DNA of 64,000 nt from Phascolarctobacterium sp. (GCA_017467905.1 JAFUKD010000001.1:1-64000), one strand, 5' to 3'. Positions 35,499-44,629 are shown, numbered from the stretch's first letter. The notes: generated by a model not told the origin, from the letters alone. Translations and numbers: made by a program.

Positions 35499-36314
35499 TT
35501 ATTTATATTGTATCACACCTGCAACATTTTGCCACTCTACCTTAAATATTCCCAACTCCTTCGGGAATCTGTCAGGTATACCATGAAAATCGCTGCCCCC
35601 ACTTACAAGCAGGTTGTACTTCTGCGCCAGCGCCAACCACTTTTTCTGTGCGGCTTCATCTGCACTGGGATGATAGACTTCAATACCATCAAAGTCAAAT
35701 GTGGTTACCAAGCGTTCCGGCAAGGAAGCATCTGTTAGCTCACTGGGGTGAGCAAGAATGGCAATGCCCCCTGCTCCATGAATAAGCTCCACTGCTTCTT
35801 CCGGAGAAAGCTTTGGCTGTGGAACATAAGCAGGCCCGCCCCGACGAAGCAAGGCATCGAAGACTTCCTGCACATTTTCAAAATACCCCTTAGCTACTAA
35901 CGCCTTGGCAACGTGAGGTCTACCCACCGCTCTGTTTTTGGGGTCACAGGCTTCAACCTCAATATCATAGCCCAAATTATGCAGCTTCTCCAGCATTTTC
36001 AGAAGGCGTGTTTCACGGGCGTGGCGCATCTCATTCATCTTAGCTAAAAGAGGAGCGTAGTCCATGCGCACATGGTACGCCAGCACATGCACGCTGTCAT
36101 CAGCATACTGCGTTCCCAGTTCCACTCCGGTAATAACCCGCAAGCTATTACCTAAAGCAGCTGCCTCTTTCTGTGCTTCTTCCACACCATTCCAAGAATC
36201 GTGGTCAGTAACAGCAAGAACCTTCAAACCCTTTGCCATTGCCTCCCGTACTAACTGGGCAGGTGTGTAACGTCCATCTGAAAATGTACTATGAGTATGT
36301 AAATCAACCAACAT
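35499..36314 (-). CDS. PHP-domain phosphoesterase (RNase AM / nucleoside 3',5'-bisphosphate phosphatase-like)
   Basis: 271 aa. DLHTHSTFSDGRYTP, AVTDHDSW, GVELGTQY and the C-terminal SGGSDFHG carry the metal-binding histidines and aspartates of the PHP fold. The arrangement matches the YciV/RNase AM family, whose members trim RNA 5' ends or hydrolyse pAp. The start codon shares one base with the pepA stop (translation coupling). Substrate not determined. Confidence 0.88.
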   Translation of the reverse strand: MLVDLHTHSTFSDGRYTPAQLVREAMAKGLKVLAVTDHDSWNGVEEAQKEAAALGNSLRVITGVELGTQYADDSVHVLAYHVRMDYAPLLAKMNEMRHARETRLLKMLEKLHNLGYDIEVEACDPKNRAVGRPHVAKALVAKGYFENVQEVFDALLRRGGPAYVPQPKLSPEEAVELIHGAGGIAILAHPSELTDASLPERLVTTFDFDGIEVYHPSADEAAQKKWLALAQKYNLLVSGGSDFHGIPDRFPKELGIFKVEWQNVAGVIQYK

Positions 36315-37798
36315 TATAAAGTACCTGCGTATCTAATCAGGGTCATAGTGCCAAAGCCGGTACCACCCTTTACCTTAAAGCCAGCTGTCTTAGTTGCGGT
36401 AGAAGTACCGCCAATATCGAGGTGCGCCCATTCCACACCTTCCTTGACAAATTCACCAATGAACAAGCCACCGGTGATGCAGCCGCCTGCACGCCCTGCA
36501 CTGTTAAGCAAATCAGCAACGTCACTCTTAATTGCTTCCTTACATTCCGGCAAGGACGGTAACTGCCAGAAGCCTTCTCCTGCTTTTTTGCCTGCGTCCT
36601 TAATGGCTTCTGCCAAAGCATCCGTATTCGTAATAATGCCACTGGTTTCGTTGCCCAAGGCAATAATTACCGCGCCTGTTAATGTAGCAATGTCAATAAC
36701 ACGAACAGCACCTTGCTCGCAAGCGTACCATACCGCGTCAGCCAAAACCATTCTGCCCTCTGCATCAGTGTTCACAACTTCAATGGTCTTACCATTGGCA
36801 GCCTTCACCACGTCGCCGGGGCGCTGGGCATTACCGCCAGGCATATTCTCTGCGCAGGAAAGAACGGCAAGCAAATTACAGGGCAGCTTCATTTGGGCAA
36901 TAGCCTGCACAGCACCAAGAACAGCACCTGCTCCCGCCATATCGTCCTTCATCTCACCCATGTTCTCTCCCGGTTTAATAGAGATACCACCACTGTCAAA
37001 GGTAATACCTTTACCCACGAAAGCAGTGTAAGGCGCATCACCTGCGCCATTATATTTTAAAGTAATCAAACGCGGAGGGTTCTTGCTACCCTGACCAACT
37101 GCAAGAATAGCATTCATGCCTTTGGCAGCCAAAGTTTCTTCATCTAATACTTCGATTTCTAAATTATATGCTTCCGCCACCTTGCGAGCTTCTTCCGCCA
37201 TAACAGCAGGGTTCACCCAGTTACCGGGACGATTCACCAAATTACGTGTTAGGGTTACACCCTTAGCAATGGCTTCTGCCTGCGCCAAAACCTGTGAGCC
37301 ATTTTCAACAGCACTGGTAATCTGAACCGTGCAGGAAGTAGCAGGCTTGCTTTCACCCTTACATTCAGTGAAGCTGTAAGCGCCAAGGTACAATCCTTCT
37401 GCAATAGCTTGCAGATAATGAGCTCTGGTAGCCTTCAAGAGCAGGGGCACTGCTACGATAGCAGTAGTAGCCTTTTGTTTTTGCAAAGTGCGTACCGCCG
37501 CACCTGCTGCCTTGCGAAAATTGGCGGGCGTACACTCCTTACCCTCGCCACAGCCTACGATTGTTAACTGCACAAGCTTATCCCCTTGAAAGAGTGCCAG
37601 CTCATGCACGCTTTCCACTTCATAAAAATCAGGATATCTGTTTATCAAAGCCTTTACTGCAGCCTGCAGTTCTTCCGGCAAATTTATCTTGCCAATACCT
37701 GCCACACATTCCTTGCACAGCAAAACCACAATGCTTTCAGCAGCTTCATATTCTACTGTTTGGAAATCAATGGCAGTACATTCAATATTATTAAGCAT
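36314..37798 (-). CDS. pepA: leucyl aminopeptidase PepA (M17)
   Basis: 494 aa, full length. KGITFDSGGISIKPG (lysine and metal site), NTDAEGRMVLADAV (family signature) and the carboxyl-end EWAHLDIGGTSTA are visible. It is a hexameric cytosolic aminopeptidase with two metal ions; PepA can also bind DNA in some bacteria. The stop overlaps the PHP gene start; the NlpC/P60 gene follows downstream of none of these, being transcribed upstream (37814-39109). Confidence 0.95.
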   Translation of the reverse strand: MLNNIECTAIDFQTVEYEAAESIVVLLCKECVAGIGKINLPEELQAAVKALINRYPDFYEVESVHELALFQGDKLVQLTIVGCGEGKECTPANFRKAAGAAVRTLQKQKATTAIVAVPLLLKATRAHYLQAIAEGLYLGAYSFTECKGESKPATSCTVQITSAVENGSQVLAQAEAIAKGVTLTRNLVNRPGNWVNPAVMAEEARKVAEAYNLEIEVLDEETLAAKGMNAILAVGQGSKNPPRLITLKYNGAGDAPYTAFVGKGITFDSGGISIKPGENMGEMKDDMAGAGAVLGAVQAIAQMKLPCNLLAVLSCAENMPGGNAQRPGDVVKAANGKTIEVVNTDAEGRMVLADAVWYACEQGAVRVIDIATLTGAVIIALGNETSGIITNTDALAEAIKDAGKKAGEGFWQLPSLPECKEAIKSDVADLLNSAGRAGGCITGGLFIGEFVKEGVEWAHLDIGGTSTATKTAGFKVKGGTGFGTMTLIRYAGTL

Positions 37799-37813
37799 TT
37801 TTAGAAACTCCTT

Positions 37814-39109
37814 TTATTTATACTCTATTGCTGTAGTCAAATCGCCCAGCATGCTATTGCCGGTGTGACGTCCCAATGTCAAATCGCTTACTACAACACG
37901 CATAGTCCTTATGGTTTTACCATTATTATAGTAGCTTCCCAAGGAATGTAGTACAAAAGGCACATCATTAGATTTACCCAAGTACAACATGCAGTGACCA
38001 TCCATGTACAAGCCTGCACCGGGAACCAACTGCTTAATGGCAGTTAGCCTGCCTTCGTCATCCATTCTTCCTAAATCGATATGGATACCGGCACTGCTTT
38101 CCTGTTCATCTGCGTTACGAGGAAGATAAATACCAACGGTACGATAAACATTATAAAGCAGGCTTGAACAATCCACACTATTTTTCAAGCCACCCCAACC
38201 ATAGGGCATACCATAGAATTTAAATGCACCACGCAGAATATTATTAGAAGTATAAGACAGGTACCCTTCGTTCAGAGCAACGCTTTTGGCAACCTTAACC
38301 TTTACCTTGTCCAAATTACCATCCTTACCACGACCGGCAACATTTAAAACATAACCTGCTTCTTCTACATGATGGATGGGGATGCGGCTGCCCTGCTGGT
38401 ATTCTACAGTCTCGCCCCAAGTTTTCAGCTTCACGCTCTTACCAACAACTACTACAAATTTTTTAGGAGCAACATACTGCAGCCAAGTTCCCCTATCTGT
38501 AAAGGCAATATCGTAAGTGCTAACCCAGCCACTATAATTTACTGATTGCACATAATGAAATTGTCCGTTCTCACTAGTGTGCAGCACAACCACCGGCTCG
38601 CAAGGGTCCAAGGCTGTTTCCTGCAGGGCATCAAAATCTTTATCTGCCGCAAAATAGAATAAGCCCTCACCCGTAGGAAGATTGCGTAAATTACTGCGCC
38701 TTACTACAACGGCGTACTTAACTTCCACATTGCTGGCAACAGCCGAAGCATTTACTTGCTGGCGCAGGATGCCTTTGTAATTATCGCTTACCTTATTGCC
38801 ACGCAGATACAAATCTTCATCTAAAGCCTCAAAATTACTAATTCTGTTTTTTACGGCGCGTCCCTTAACAGTTTCAGGATAATCTGCCAAATCAATCACT
38901 GTTGGCGAAGCCTTACGGATAGCTTTATTGAAAGCCTCCACTCCTTTGGCATCCAACATTACAGTATCTCCATCCGTATTATTTTCTATCCAGTAATCAG
39001 CAGTAACCAGCTTGCTGAAATTTGTAATACCCGCTGCATTTGCCGGCATAGCTACGCAACACAGACAAAGCATGCACAAGCATAAAAATCTTTTGAGCAA
39101 GACAGACAC
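37814..39109 (-). CDS. SH3b and NlpC/P60 peptidoglycan endopeptidase, secreted
   Basis: 431 aa. A signal peptide is evident (LLKRFLCLCMLCLCCVAMPANAA, cleavage near residue 25). An N-terminal NlpC-stabilising region is followed by SH3b-like segments (VVRRSNLRNLPTG, YSGWVSTYD) and a C-terminal NlpC/P60 domain with YGWGGLKNSVDCSSLLYNVY (catalytic Cys about residue 317) and DGHCMLYLG (His about 376). It probably cleaves stem peptides in the periplasm. A cysteine-rich hydrophobic core near the signal peptide leaves open lipoprotein-like processing, but no lipobox is clear. Confidence 0.88.
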   Translation of the reverse strand: MSVLLKRFLCLCMLCLCCVAMPANAAGITNFSKLVTADYWIENNTDGDTVMLDAKGVEAFNKAIRKASPTVIDLADYPETVKGRAVKNRISNFEALDEDLYLRGNKVSDNYKGILRQQVNASAVASNVEVKYAVVVRRSNLRNLPTGEGLFYFAADKDFDALQETALDPCEPVVVLHTSENGQFHYVQSVNYSGWVSTYDIAFTDRGTWLQYVAPKKFVVVVGKSVKLKTWGETVEYQQGSRIPIHHVEEAGYVLNVAGRGKDGNLDKVKVKVAKSVALNEGYLSYTSNNILRGAFKFYGMPYGWGGLKNSVDCSSLLYNVYRTVGIYLPRNADEQESSAGIHIDLGRMDDEGRLTAIKQLVPGAGLYMDGHCMLYLGKSNDVPFVLHSLGSYYNNGKTIRTMRVVVSDLTLGRHTGNSMLGDLTTAIEYK

Positions 39110-39217
39110 TCCTTCCTATTTCTTTCGTACTTATTTAAATTCGGTACTATTAAGAAAATTCCTGCCTACCTCTTATCGTAAAAGGAAGGAACATTTAGAG
39201 GATGATTATAAAGCAGA

Positions 39218-39254
39218 ACTCCCTCAGGCATCGCATAGCAATGACGGAGGGAGT
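39218..39254. repeat. hairpin after dapA
   Basis: ACTCCCTC (39218-39225) pairs with GAGGGAGT (39247-39254), with a partial inner stem. It is 43 bp past the dapA stop. The minus strand shows TTCTGCTTTA after it, so it may act as a weak terminator. Confidence 0.45.
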
Positions 39255-39296
39255 ATATTTTACTTTAAGATTTAAATGGTAACTACAATATGTTTA

Positions 39297-40190
39297 CTAT
39301 ATTAAACCGTATTCCGCAAGAATAGCATCCAATTTTTCTGCGTTGACAGCGCTGAGAGGAGTAAGCGGCAAGCGCGGATTACCTGCATAAATACCTGTAA
39401 CCTTGGTTACTGCATATTTTACAGGGATGGGATTGCTTTCAATAAACATGGAGCTTGCCAGAGGAACAAGCTTTTTGTTAAGCTCAGCTGCTTCTGCAAC
39501 CTTGCCTTCACTGTACAAACGCATTACATCCTGCAGCATTTGACCACCGATGTTACCCAATACGGAAATTACACCGCGAGCACCAACGGACATAAAGGGA
39601 AGAACTAAACCGTCGTCACCGCTGTAAATGGTAACATTGTCCGGAAGCCCGCGGAAGAGTTCTGCAGTTTGCGCTACATTGCCGGCAGCTTCCTTCACTG
39701 CAACAATGTTGGGGAACTCTGCTGCTAAGCGGGCAATGGTCTTAGGTTCGATATTAGAACCTGTACGACCAGGAACATTGTAAACAATAATAGGCAGGCT
39801 TGTGGATTTAGCCACAGCTGCAAAATGTTGATAGTACCCTTCTTGAGTAGGTTTGTTGTAGTAAGGGCCAACAACTAACAAGCCATCAACACCGCAGGCT
39901 TCCACTGCGTTAATCAGTTCAATGGTGCTTGCAGTGCAGTTGGTACCTGCACCTACGATTACAGGAGCACGACCATTCACACGTTCCACAACCGCTTTCA
40001 GTACAGCAATCTTTTCATCCATAAACATAGTAGCTGCTTCACCAGTGGAGCCTTCAACAACCAAACCATCACTACCATTTGCCAATAACCACTCTGCAAA
40101 ATCAGCTGCTGCTTCGCAGTTAACGCTACCATCTTCGTTAAAGGGAGTAACCATTGCCGTCAACAATCTACCAAAATATGCTTCTGCCAT
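39297..40190 (-). CDS. dapA: 4-hydroxy-tetrahydrodipicolinate synthase DapA
   Basis: 297 aa class I aldolase. GLLVVGPYYNKPTQEGYY with the catalytic Tyr, IVYNVPGRTGSN and NIVAVKEAAGN (Schiff-base Lys near residue 163) are diagnostic. It condenses pyruvate with aspartate semialdehyde. It is the last gene of the lysine operon, separated from lysC by palindromic element copy A. Confidence 0.96.
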   Translation of the reverse strand: MAEAYFGRLLTAMVTPFNEDGSVNCEAAADFAEWLLANGSDGLVVEGSTGEAATMFMDEKIAVLKAVVERVNGRAPVIVGAGTNCTASTIELINAVEACGVDGLLVVGPYYNKPTQEGYYQHFAAVAKSTSLPIIVYNVPGRTGSNIEPKTIARLAAEFPNIVAVKEAAGNVAQTAELFRGLPDNVTIYSGDDGLVLPFMSVGARGVISVLGNIGGQMLQDVMRLYSEGKVAEAAELNKKLVPLASSMFIESNPIPVKYAVTKVTGIYAGNPRLPLTPLSAVNAEKLDAILAEYGLI

Positions 40191-40231
40191 TTTATTTCAC
40201 CTCATAACAATCTATTATAACTATCTTCATT

Positions 40232-40352
40232 AAACTTTTCAGAAGTACTGTATAGCTAGGCGGAACAAGATTGTGCAGCGCCAGCGTACTAGAAGTACGT
40301 CAAGCAAGCAATCGTAGTTCCAACAACGCTAGACTGTGCTTATGGAAGGTTT
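40232..40352. repeat. 121 bp imperfect palindromic element, copy A
   Basis: Lies between lysC and dapA. The central tip CGTACTAGAAGTACG (40285-40299) is exactly at the midpoint. Outer arms AAACTTTTC (40232-40240) and GGAAGGTTT (40344-40352) pair fully when G-T pairs are allowed. The right arm overlaps the lysC stop codon. On the minus strand (the coding strand) the hairpin ends with TTTAA. Core motifs are shared with copies B, C and D. Confidence 0.85.
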
Positions 40353-41571
40353 ATAGTTTAAATGCTTCGTGCAACGCCTTAACAGCTTCCACCAAATGTT
40401 CCTCTTTGATAATTGCAGAAATAGTAGTGTCGCTGTCCACAGTTTGCAAGATTGCAATCTTCTTGCCAGCCAATGCTGCAACGAAGGTAGCCATAACGCC
40501 GGGAACACCGCGCATTGCGTTACCAACAACGGTAACCTTACCGCAGCCAGTGTTCAGAACATATTTAAATTCAGTATTATCAAGAACTTCACAGGTGCGT
40601 TCCACATCAGGAGTGAAGACTGCAAACATTGCTTCTTTTTCAGAAAGGTTCAAGCTACCAACAGAAATTCCTGCGGAAGCAAGGTCTTCAAACAATTTTC
40701 TACCAGCGGATATATCCTCCGGATTCAAAGCAATACGGAATTGAGCCAAATCGCTCAAGCTTGCTACGCCACTTGCCATATTGTCACTAATGCTGATATC
40801 GCTCCCCAAACCTCCGGCAGCACGTTCATTAGTAATAATAGTACCAGGTGCATCACTAAAGGTGGACTTAACAATCAGGGGAACATTGCTGCTCATAGCA
40901 ATTTCTACTGCACGAGGATGAATAACCTTTGCGCCATTGTGTGCCATTTGGCAAACCTCTGCGTAAGAAATTTGTTCCAAAATGCTTGCACCTTCTACGA
41001 TGCGGGGGTCAGCAGTCATGATGCCATCAACGTCAGTGTAGATTTCTACAAAATCTGCGTGCATAGCTGCGCCCAAGGCTGCTGCAGTAGTGTCACTGCC
41101 ACCACGACCAAGAGTGGTAAATTTAAAGTTATTCTCAGTTACACCTTGGAAGCCGCAAACAACAGGAATAATACCGGATTCCAACAAGTGATGTAAATTG
41201 GCAACGTTAATATTTTTAATACGAGCTGCGCCAAATTGAGAATCGGTGATAATACCTGCTTGACCACCGGTGAGCGCCATAGCATTGATGCCATGCTTTT
41301 GCAGATGAGCTGCCATGATGCAGGAAGAAATGATTTCGCCACAGCACATCATAACATCCATTTCACGAGGGTTAACAGAAATATTTTCTTCCTTTAATAC
41401 ATCAATTAAGGTGTCAGTTGCATAGGGTGCCCCCTTGCGACCCATAGCAGAAACTACCACGATGGGAGCATAGCCCTTTTGAATAGCTTGTTGAATTTTA
41501 TCTTTAACAGCGATACGAGATTCCTCGCTTGCTACGGAAGTACCGCCAAATTTTTGCACTATGATTTTCAT
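40351..41571 (-). CDS. lysC: aspartate kinase
   Basis: 406 aa. IIVQKFGGTSVA (N-terminus), LGRGGSDTTAAALGAAM (aspartate-binding), VDGIMTADPR and a C-terminal tandem ACT region (GVASLSDLAQFRI and EAMFAVFTPD) are those of a lysine-sensitive monofunctional aspartokinase. It phosphorylates aspartate, the first step to lysine, methionine and threonine. It is 25 bp downstream of asd in the L-box operon. The ACT domains suggest feedback by lysine (with or without threonine), not testable here. Confidence 0.95.
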   Translation of the reverse strand: MKIIVQKFGGTSVASEESRIAVKDKIQQAIQKGYAPIVVVSAMGRKGAPYATDTLIDVLKEENISVNPREMDVMMCCGEIISSCIMAAHLQKHGINAMALTGGQAGIITDSQFGAARIKNINVANLHHLLESGIIPVVCGFQGVTENNFKFTTLGRGGSDTTAAALGAAMHADFVEIYTDVDGIMTADPRIVEGASILEQISYAEVCQMAHNGAKVIHPRAVEIAMSSNVPLIVKSTFSDAPGTIITNERAAGGLGSDISISDNMASGVASLSDLAQFRIALNPEDISAGRKLFEDLASAGISVGSLNLSEKEAMFAVFTPDVERTCEVLDNTEFKYVLNTGCGKVTVVGNAMRGVPGVMATFVAALAGKKIAILQTVDSDTTISAIIKEEHLVEAVKALHEAFKL

Positions 41572-41596
41572 TTACAATGTCTTCCCTTCACTTGGC

Positions 41597-42628
41597 TTAG
41601 ATCCAGCCGTTTTTAATCATGGTTTCTGCAATTTGCAAGGTATTCAAGGCAGCGCCTTTACGGATTTGGTCGCCAACAACCCACAGGTTAAAGGTATTGG
41701 GATTGGATTCGTCACGGCGCAGACGACCGATGAAGCAGTCATCCTTGTCGGAAGTATACAGCGGCATCGGGTACTCCTGTTCTTGAGGATTATCCAACAT
41801 CTGTACACCGGGGAATGCTTCAATTGCCTTAATCATATCAGCCAATTCAAGGTCATGCTCAAACTCGATGTTAACAGATTCACTATGGCTACGATATACG
41901 GGAACACGAACGGTGGTTGCAGTAATGCGCATGTCATAGTCTTCCATAATTTTTTGAGTTTCGTTAATCATTTTCATTTCTTCCTTGGTGTAGAGGTTAT
42001 CAAGGAATACGTCGATTTGCGGAATCAAGTTGAAGGCGATGGGATAGTGTTTTGCCAAGCTTGCAGAAGGCAGAATTTTAGCTACCATTTCTTTACCCTC
42101 GCTGTAAGCTTTTACTTGGTCGGTCAATTCGTCAACGCCTTCTTTACCAGCACCGGAAACAGCTTGATAAGTGGATACTACTACGCGTTTAATCTTTGCC
42201 AAATCATACAAGGGTTTAAGTGCCATAACCATAATAATGGTAGAACAGTTGGGATTAGCGATAATGCCTTTATGTTTTAAGATTGCTTGGGGGTTAACTT
42301 CGGGAACAACCAGGGGAACTTCCGGATCCATACGGAAGGTACTGGAGTTATCAATTACAACAGCGCCTGCTTCCACAGCATAGGGAGCAAACTCTTTGGA
42401 GATACTACCGCCGGCAAACAGGGCAATATCAATACCCTTAAAGGAATCTTTAGTTGCTTCTTCAACAACATAGGTTTTACCCATCAATTCGATTTCAGTA
42501 CCTGCACTGCGTTTAGAAGCCAAAAGACGCAATTCATTGAACGGGAAATTACGTTCTTCGATAAGCTTTAAAAATTCGCCGCCTACCGCACCGGTAGCAC
42601 CTAAAATAGCAACATTATATTTTTTCAT
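41597..42628 (-). CDS. asd: aspartate-semialdehyde dehydrogenase
   Basis: 343 aa. The N-terminal NADP site AILGATGAVGGEFLKL, the active-site NPNCSTI (cysteine about residue 127) and the C-terminal histidine-bearing region (PVYRSHSESV) are typical. It reduces aspartyl-phosphate to the semialdehyde. Between dapB (21 bp) and lysC (25 bp), so expressed with them. Confidence 0.96.
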   Translation of the reverse strand: MKKYNVAILGATGAVGGEFLKLIEERNFPFNELRLLASKRSAGTEIELMGKTYVVEEATKDSFKGIDIALFAGGSISKEFAPYAVEAGAVVIDNSSTFRMDPEVPLVVPEVNPQAILKHKGIIANPNCSTIIMVMALKPLYDLAKIKRVVVSTYQAVSGAGKEGVDELTDQVKAYSEGKEMVAKILPSASLAKHYPIAFNLIPQIDVFLDNLYTKEEMKMINETQKIMEDYDMRITATTVRVPVYRSHSESVNIEFEHDLELADMIKAIEAFPGVQMLDNPQEQEYPMPLYTSDKDDCFIGRLRRDESNPNTFNLWVVGDQIRKGAALNTLQIAETMIKNGWI

Positions 42629-42649
42629 AATGTTCTCCTCCCCAATTAT

Positions 42650-43426
42650 TTACAGTAATTTGTCAAGTCCGTATACCAGACCTGTTCTATCCATAATCTT
42701 ACGACAGCCAAGAGCTACACCCGGCATATAACATTCACGGTTGATAGGTTCAGTGCTGATTCTGAGCACTTCGCCCTGCCCACCGAAGATAACTTCTTGA
42801 GAAGCAACATAGCCTGGAAGACGAATGCTGTGAATTTTCATGCCTTCGTAATCTGCGCCGCGGCAACCTGCCATAGTTTCCTTTTCTTCGGGATGACCTT
42901 GCTTCATAGCCTCGCGTACCTCTGCAATCTTTTGTGCAGTGATGATTGCTGTACCGGAAGGTGCATCCAATTTTTTATCGTGATGTTTTTCAATGATTTC
43001 TACGTTAGAGAAGTATTTGGCAGCTTCACAAGCAAGCTTCATCATCACAACTGCGCCCAATGCAAAGTTAGGAGCAATCAAAAGCGCAGTGTTGTTTGCT
43101 TTAGCCAGGGCATCCAACTCGTCCAAATCAGCTTGCTTGAAGCCTGTTGTGCCTACAACGGCACGCACCCCCAGCTTCAATACCTTACGCAAATTATCCA
43201 TTACTACGTCAGGACGGGTGAAGTCTACAACAACATCAGGAGAGCAAGCTTGAATGGCAGCTTCCAAATCAGTTTGGGTTGTCATTACTGTACCATTTTC
43301 CAATGCTATGTTGGCTTCTTTAATGTCTACAACTGCTGCTAATTCTAAATCAGTTTCAGAAACTACTTTTTTTACTACTTCGCTACCCATGCGCCCTAAC
43401 GCACCATTTACCAATACGCGAATCAT
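42650..43426 (-). CDS. dapB: 4-hydroxy-tetrahydrodipicolinate reductase DapB
   Basis: 258 aa. VLVNGALGRMGSEV (NAD(P)H site), VGTTGF, APNFALGAVVMM and EKHHDKKLDAPSGTA (catalytic His and Lys) are the DapB hallmarks. It reduces the DapA product in the diaminopimelate/lysine pathway. First gene after the lysine riboswitch, although about 255 bp separate its ATG from the riboswitch terminator; this leader contains palindromic element copy B. Confidence 0.96.
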   Translation of the reverse strand: MIRVLVNGALGRMGSEVVKKVVSETDLELAAVVDIKEANIALENGTVMTTQTDLEAAIQACSPDVVVDFTRPDVVMDNLRKVLKLGVRAVVGTTGFKQADLDELDALAKANNTALLIAPNFALGAVVMMKLACEAAKYFSNVEIIEKHHDKKLDAPSGTAIITAQKIAEVREAMKQGHPEEKETMAGCRGADYEGMKIHSIRLPGYVASQEVIFGGQGEVLRISTEPINRECYMPGVALGCRKIMDRTGLVYGLDKLL

Positions 43427-43560
43427 TTAGTTCACTCCTTAATCTTTATCAAAATCCAGAAAACCAGTATTTTATCTTGTTACTATTTTACTAGAAACCT
43501 GTTCTTTTAACAAGTACAAGTGTGCTACAAATCCCAACTCTACTCTTAAAAGTTTCGTTT

Positions 43561-43683
43561 AAAACGCGTCAGAAGTACTGGATAACAAGGCGGAACAAAA
43601 TTGTGAAGCGATGGCGTACTTGAAGTACGTCGAACGAGCAATTACAGTTCCAACACAGTTAGACAGTGCTTATCACGCGTTTT
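43561..43683. repeat. 123 bp imperfect palindromic element, copy B
   Basis: Located in the dapB leader between the riboswitch terminator and the gene. Tip CGTACTTGAAGTACG (43615-43629) is at the exact midpoint. Outer arms AAAACGCGT (43561-43569) and ACGCGTTTT (43675-43683) are perfectly complementary. Inner GGAAC...GTTCC stems match the other copies. It is the copy that does not follow a stop codon. Confidence 0.87.
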
Positions 43684-43726
43684 GTAAAACAAAAAGCTGT
43701 TGAGATACAACTATCTCAACAGCTTT
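43684..43726 (-). terminator. riboswitch-controlled terminator before dapB
   Basis: Perfect 15 bp stem (43693-43707 with 43712-43726), 4 nt loop, followed on the minus strand by TTGTTTTAC. It lies 14 bp after the lysine aptamer. The segment TATCTCAAC occurs both in the aptamer 3' side and in the terminator stem, which suggests mutually exclusive pairing. Confidence 0.9.
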
Positions 43727-43740
43727 GAAGCTTCACTTTA

Positions 43741-43903
43741 GTTGAGATAGCCCTCCGCTAATACAAGCGACAGTCCGGCAACTTTCGTTGACGACCCAGC
43801 ACAACAACATGGCTGCTGCTGCACTTCGGCGGTTACCCTTTCGCCTGTTTCTTCGCTCCCGCTCCACAGGGTACTCTTGCTTCCCGCGCCTCTATCCTAC
43901 TGG
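43741..43903 (-). ncRNA. lysine riboswitch (L box)
   Basis: Read on the minus strand: GATAGAGGCGCG, AAGAGTA, GCCGAAGTGC, GCTGGG, GGACTGTC and GGAGGGCTATC occur in the order of the lysine riboswitch consensus, with P1 formed by GATAG and CTATC. It is followed by a terminator and the dapB-asd-lysC-dapA genes, whose pathway it would control; lysine binding should favour termination (established mechanism of the class). Confidence 0.96.
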
Positions 43904-43924
43904 TTCAATTATTTTATTAAGAAA

Positions 43925-43953
43925 ATTATATTACTCTAGACGAAGCTTGTCAA
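43925..43953 (-). promoter_or_regulatory. sigma-70 type promoter of the lysine operon
   Basis: Minus strand: TTGACA (43953-43948), 17 bp spacer, TATAAT (43930-43925). The start site is predicted about 15-20 bp before the riboswitch P1. Confidence 0.88.
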
Positions 43954-44013
43954 ATTAGTGAACGACTAATTATAAAAAACTTCCTAAACTGTACAAATTT
44001 TACACAAACTTAT

Positions 44014-44134
44014 AAAATCGTTAGGAGTGCTGGATAACAAGGTGGAACAAAATTGTGAATCGATGGCGTACTTAGCGTACGTCGAGCAAGCAATTGCAGT
44101 TCCAACGCAGGAAGACAGTACTTATAACGATTTT
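44014..44134. repeat. 121 bp imperfect palindromic element, copy C
   Basis: Between dut and the lysine operon promoter. Tip 44067-44081 (CGTACTTAGCGTACG) is at the midpoint. Outer arms AAAATCGTTA (44014-44023) and TAACGATTTT (44125-44134) are perfectly complementary and differ from those of the other copies. The right arm reaches 2 bp into the dut stop codon. On the dut coding strand the hairpin ends in a short T-run. Confidence 0.88.
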
Positions 44135-44585
44135 ACTTAGAAGTGCTACCGAAGCCGCCACCCCTAACCTCTTTCTCTGTTTCAGCATCCCCATCTACTA
44201 CTAAATAATTGTAGAAGATACCTTGCGCCACGCGTTCACCTTTGGGCAGAGCAACAGGTTCAGTACCCATATTGAGGAGCGCCAACATAATATGACCTTC
44301 ATTATCTTCATTATTATAGTAGTCAGCATCAATGATCCCCACATTATTCACCAACATAATGCGTTTCTTAACTGCCATGCTGCTACGGATGTGCATACCC
44401 AGGTATTCATCATCTTTCATGTAAGCTTTAACGCCAGTGGGAACAAGCTGAAGCTTGCCAGGTTCCAGCACTACATCTTCCGGCAAGCAAAAGTCGTAGC
44501 CAGCAGACTTTTGAGTTTTACGTTCCGGCATTTGGAAGTCAACATCAGCGTATTTAGCGATTTTTTCAAAGCCTCTTACTTTCAT
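44133..44585 (-). CDS. dut: dUTP diphosphatase family protein
   Basis: 150 aa. All five dUTPase motifs are recognisable: SAGYDF (I), RSSMAVK (II), NNVGIIDADYYNNEDNEGHI (III), GERVAQGIF (IV) and RGGGFGST (V). The Tyr-Tyr-Asn insert in motif III differs from the usual GVVDSDYRG/GLIDSDY and is worth noting. It hydrolyses dUTP to keep uracil out of DNA. AGGAGG lies 6 nt before ATG 44585; a strong hairpin ends 5 nt before that site. Confidence 0.92.
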   Translation of the reverse strand: MKVRGFEKIAKYADVDFQMPERKTQKSAGYDFCLPEDVVLEPGKLQLVPTGVKAYMKDDEYLGMHIRSSMAVKKRIMLVNNVGIIDADYYNNEDNEGHIMLALLNMGTEPVALPKGERVAQGIFYNYLVVDGDAETEKEVRGGGFGSTSK

Positions 44586-44602
44586 AATTATCCTCCTATA
44601 GA

Positions 44603-44629
44603 AAAAGGCAGAGTCAAACTCTGCCTTTT
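44603..44629. terminator. strong bidirectional hairpin directly before dut
   Basis: Perfect 12 bp stem AAAAGGCAGAGT / ACTCTGCCTTTT with a 3 nt loop. The plus strand is followed by ATTTTTATC and the minus strand by TCTATAGGAGG, i.e. the dut ribosome site. It could end the pnp transcript or attenuate dut. Confidence 0.8.

Noticed and set aside
43684-43903. Lysine leader hairpins as a CRISPR-like or repeat array
   Set aside because: The motifs are those of an L-box aptamer plus terminator; there are no regularly spaced direct repeats.
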